In this document: positions 12,823 through 13,115 of the stretch, one piece after another | Layout of the letters: each line of letters begins with the position of its first letter | Position numbering within the stretch: position 1 is the stretch's first letter | From: JAHEEL01 sp964195515 | Lineage (GTDB): Bacteria; Actinomycetota; Acidimicrobiia; Spongiisociales; UBA5794 | Length of the DNA stretch: 13,115 nt | Assembly (NCBI GenBank): GCA_964195515.1 | Contig: CAXMQO010000089.1 | Coordinates: forward strand, 1 to 13,115 | Reading direction: 5' to 3' | Notes under the pieces: generated by a model | Seen by the model: only the letters and a program-made list of their open reading frames with translations | The model's database searches: none | Told to the model about the DNA's origin: nothing | Position numbers and translations under genes: made by a program

Positions 12823-13115
12823 GTCTTGATCTCCACTTCCACACCGGCCGGGAGGTCGAGGCGCATGAGCGCGTCAACGGTCTTGGGGGTCGGCTCGAGG
12901 ATGTCGATCAGCCGTTTGTGGATACGCATCTCGAAGTGCTCGCGGCTCGTCTTGTCGACGTGCGGACCGCGAATGACGCAGTACCGATGGATACGGGTCG
13001 GCAGTGGCACCGGACCTTTGATCTTTGCTTGTGTGCGGATTACGGTCTCCGCGATCTTGCGGGCCGACTCGTCTACGACCGAATGGTCGTATGCCTTGAG
13101 TCGGATCCTGATCCG
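12819..13115 (-). CDS. rpsJ: 30S ribosomal protein S10, first few codons missing
   Basis: A small-subunit head protein that also acts with NusB in transcription antitermination; first gene of the S10 operon in most bacteria. The last 98 residues are visible; the frame is open to the right edge, where the sequence reads RIRIRLKAYDHSVVDESARK. Compared with the family only about 3-5 residues are missing. The central GPVPLPTRIHRYCVIRGPH and REHFEMRIHKRLIDILEPTPKTVDALMRLDLPAGVEVEI blocks are canonical. The true start, and any operon leader and promoter, lie outside the window. Confidence 0.97.
   Translation of the reverse strand, partial: RIRIRLKAYDHSVVDESARKIAETVIRTQAKIKGPVPLPTRIHRYCVIRGPHVDKTSREHFEMRIHKRLIDILEPTPKTVDALMRLDLPAGVEVEIKT

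Noticed and set aside
13011..13115. rpsJ start at ATG 13010
   Set aside because: The frame continues to the right edge with conserved S10 sequence (RLKAYDH, GPVPLPT), so the internal Met is not the start.

Overview
This window is a bacterial ribosomal-protein super-operon (S10 and spc clusters fused), with every gene I can support on the minus strand, so transcription runs from the right edge to the left. The high G+C content, the gene order, GTG/ATG starts, a short Zn-less adenylate kinase and the protein sequences suggest a high-GC Gram-positive bacterium, probably a deep-branching actinobacterium (Acidimicrobiia-like). That placement is inference from residue patterns, not a tree.

Layout in transcription order. 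13115-8186: S10 block, rpsJ (cut by the right edge), rplC, rplD, rplW, rplB, rpsS, rplV, rpsC. 8186-3247: rplP, rpmC, rpsQ, rplN, rplX, rplE, rpsN, rpsH, rplF, rplR, rpsE, rpmD, rplO. 3155-1848: secY. 1661-328: adk and map. 258-1: start of a mutarotase-like (DUF4380-like) gene cut by the left edge. From rpsJ to rplO, neighbouring genes overlap by 1-8 nt or are at most 7 nt apart, so they form one translationally coupled unit. Only three gaps exist: rplO-secY (91 nt), secY-adk (186 nt) and map-mutarotase (69 nt). All three hold repeats or hairpins.

The genes work together to build both ribosomal subunits. SecY is the membrane channel, Map removes the initiator methionine from nascent chains, and Adk balances adenine nucleotides. 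The usual next block (infA, rpmJ, rpsM, rpsK, rpsD, rpoA) is not seen after map.

The backbone is ordinary. The unusual parts are: a ribosomal protein S3 of 507 residues with a ~290-residue tail that is first basic and glycine-rich with a 22-residue duplication, then an Ala/Val/Glu low-complexity acidic stretch; heptamer tandem arrays inside the 3' ends of rpsC and rplD and in the rplO-secY gap, with a related octamer array in the secY-adk gap; and an 18-bp near-perfect hairpin spanning the secY stop codon. I see no mobile element, CRISPR array, tRNA, rRNA or clear new multi-gene system.
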